A DNA stretch of 30,239 nucleotides from assembly GCA_964358205.1 (NCBI GenBank), contig CAYHNZ010000008.1:1-30239 (forward strand), in the 5' to 3' direction. The translations under genes and the position numbers were made by a program. The notes below the pieces were generated by a model. That model ran no database searches and had not been told where the DNA came from. It worked only from the letters and a program-made list of their open reading frames with translations. Within the stretch, counting starts at the first letter, position 1, and each line of letters starts with the position of its first letter. Shown piece by piece: positions 29,915 to 30,239 of this stretch. The DNA comes from JANLIQ01 sp964358205. Its GTDB lineage: Bacteria > Patescibacteriota > UBA1384 > 2-12-FULL-50-11.

Positions 29915-30239
29915 ATGGCACGAAAAGAAGAAGCAGTTCAGGAAGAGTGGCTCGAGGAGGAAGAAGAGGGTCAGCTGGCCATCGACGCCTACCAAGACGA
30001 CGACAATGTTATTATCAAGGCGCCAATTGCTGGCGTCAAAACTGAAGATCTGGAAATCCAAATTACCGATGAAGTCGTCACCGTTAAGGGTCAGCGAAAG
30101 AACGAAGCCGAGTCGGTGCGCGAAAATTATTTCGTCCAAGAGTGCTACTGGGGCTCATTTATGCGATCCTATATTTTGCCAGTACCGGTGGACGCCGCCA
30201 AAGCCGAAGCCAGTATGCGTAACGGCATTCTGACGATCA
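29915..30239 (+). CDS. Hsp20/alpha-crystallin small heat-shock protein, 5' part
   Basis: The first 108 residues of a small heat-shock protein, cut by the window end. After an acidic N-terminus (EEWLEEEEEGQ), the alpha-crystallin domain is clear: LAIDAYQDDDNVIIKAPIAGVKTEDLEIQITDEVVTVKGQRK, then ENYFVQECYWGSFMRSYILPVPVDAAKAEASMRNGILTI, which includes the GSF-x-R-x-x-x-LP signature and the start of the A-x-x-x-NG-x-L motif. Such proteins hold unfolding proteins for refolding. The ATG at 29915 is the first start before the domain. Confidence 0.93.
   Translation, partial: MARKEEAVQEEWLEEEEEGQLAIDAYQDDDNVIIKAPIAGVKTEDLEIQITDEVVTVKGQRKNEAESVRENYFVQECYWGSFMRSYILPVPVDAAKAEASMRNGILTI

Noticed and set aside
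29862..30233. 123-residue frame at the right end
   Set aside because: It is out of frame with the clear Hsp20 coding sequence starting at 29915.

Overview
The window looks like a chromosomal segment spanning the replication origin of a Candidate Phyla Radiation (Patescibacteria) bacterium. The signs are a short valyl-tRNA synthetase, a compact dnaA-dnaN-recF / rpmH-rnpA-yidD-yidC origin region, a reduced type IV secretion-like operon (VirB6-like, PrgI, VirB4) followed by wall-cutting enzymes, free-standing four-helix-bundle proteins, and low-complexity palindromic repeats at gene junctions. I cannot name the lineage below that level. Several clear genes end in TGA, so the standard bacterial code applies rather than the UGA=Gly code of Gracilibacteria/Absconditabacteria.

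Layout. 1-3.9 kb: the 3' half of tsaD, a hicB-hicA toxin-antitoxin pair, valS carrying two in-frame repeat insertions, and an unassigned conserved-looking gene. 4-5 kb: a small membrane-anchored protein facing a secreted protein on the opposite strand that has its own promoter and terminator. 5-6.3 kb: two more toxin-antitoxin pairs (AbrB-type/VapC and Phd-YefM/RelE). 6.5-22.3 kb: one long rightward cluster: VirB6-like protein, predicted zinc metallopeptidase, broken four-helix-bundle gene, PrgI, intact four-helix-bundle gene, VirB4 ATPase, membrane-anchored M15/LAS-type peptidase, a 1507-residue exported protein, and a lytic transglycosylase. Close overlaps couple virB6 to the metallopeptidase and couple the last three genes to each other. 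The other junctions in the middle of the cluster hold repeats or four-helix-bundle genes. 22.4-26.7 kb: leftward dnaA-dnaN-recF-DUF721 (DciA-like), with a DnaA-box cluster (putative oriC) between dnaA and dnaN. 26.9-28.8 kb: rightward rpmH-rnpA-yidD-yidC. 28.8-30.2 kb: tRNA-Ser, tRNA-Arg, comF (leftward) and the start of an Hsp20 gene.

How the genes fit together. The 6.5-22.3 kb cluster reads as a cell-envelope machine: a VirB4 motor and VirB6/PrgI membrane parts, plus enzymes able to open peptidoglycan (LAS peptidase, transglycosylase) and a giant exported protein. It could be a secretion or DNA-uptake apparatus; no relaxase, VirD4 or VirB11 gene is seen here.

The most unusual signals are: (1) the same 21-residue N-terminal peptide on two unrelated proteins of the origin region (DUF721/DciA-like and YidD), conserved at protein level while 11 codons differ synonymously; (2) a four-helix-bundle gene framed by a 25-bp inverted repeat (22/25 matching), resembling an rRNA intervening sequence placed inside an operon; (3) a family of palindromic repeats that sit at operon junctions, enter coding sequence in frame (valS twice, and the C-terminal tails of YidD and the four-helix-bundle protein), and apparently supply the rpmH promoter; and (4) promoter-like sequences placed so close to start codons that several mRNAs should be leaderless or nearly so.
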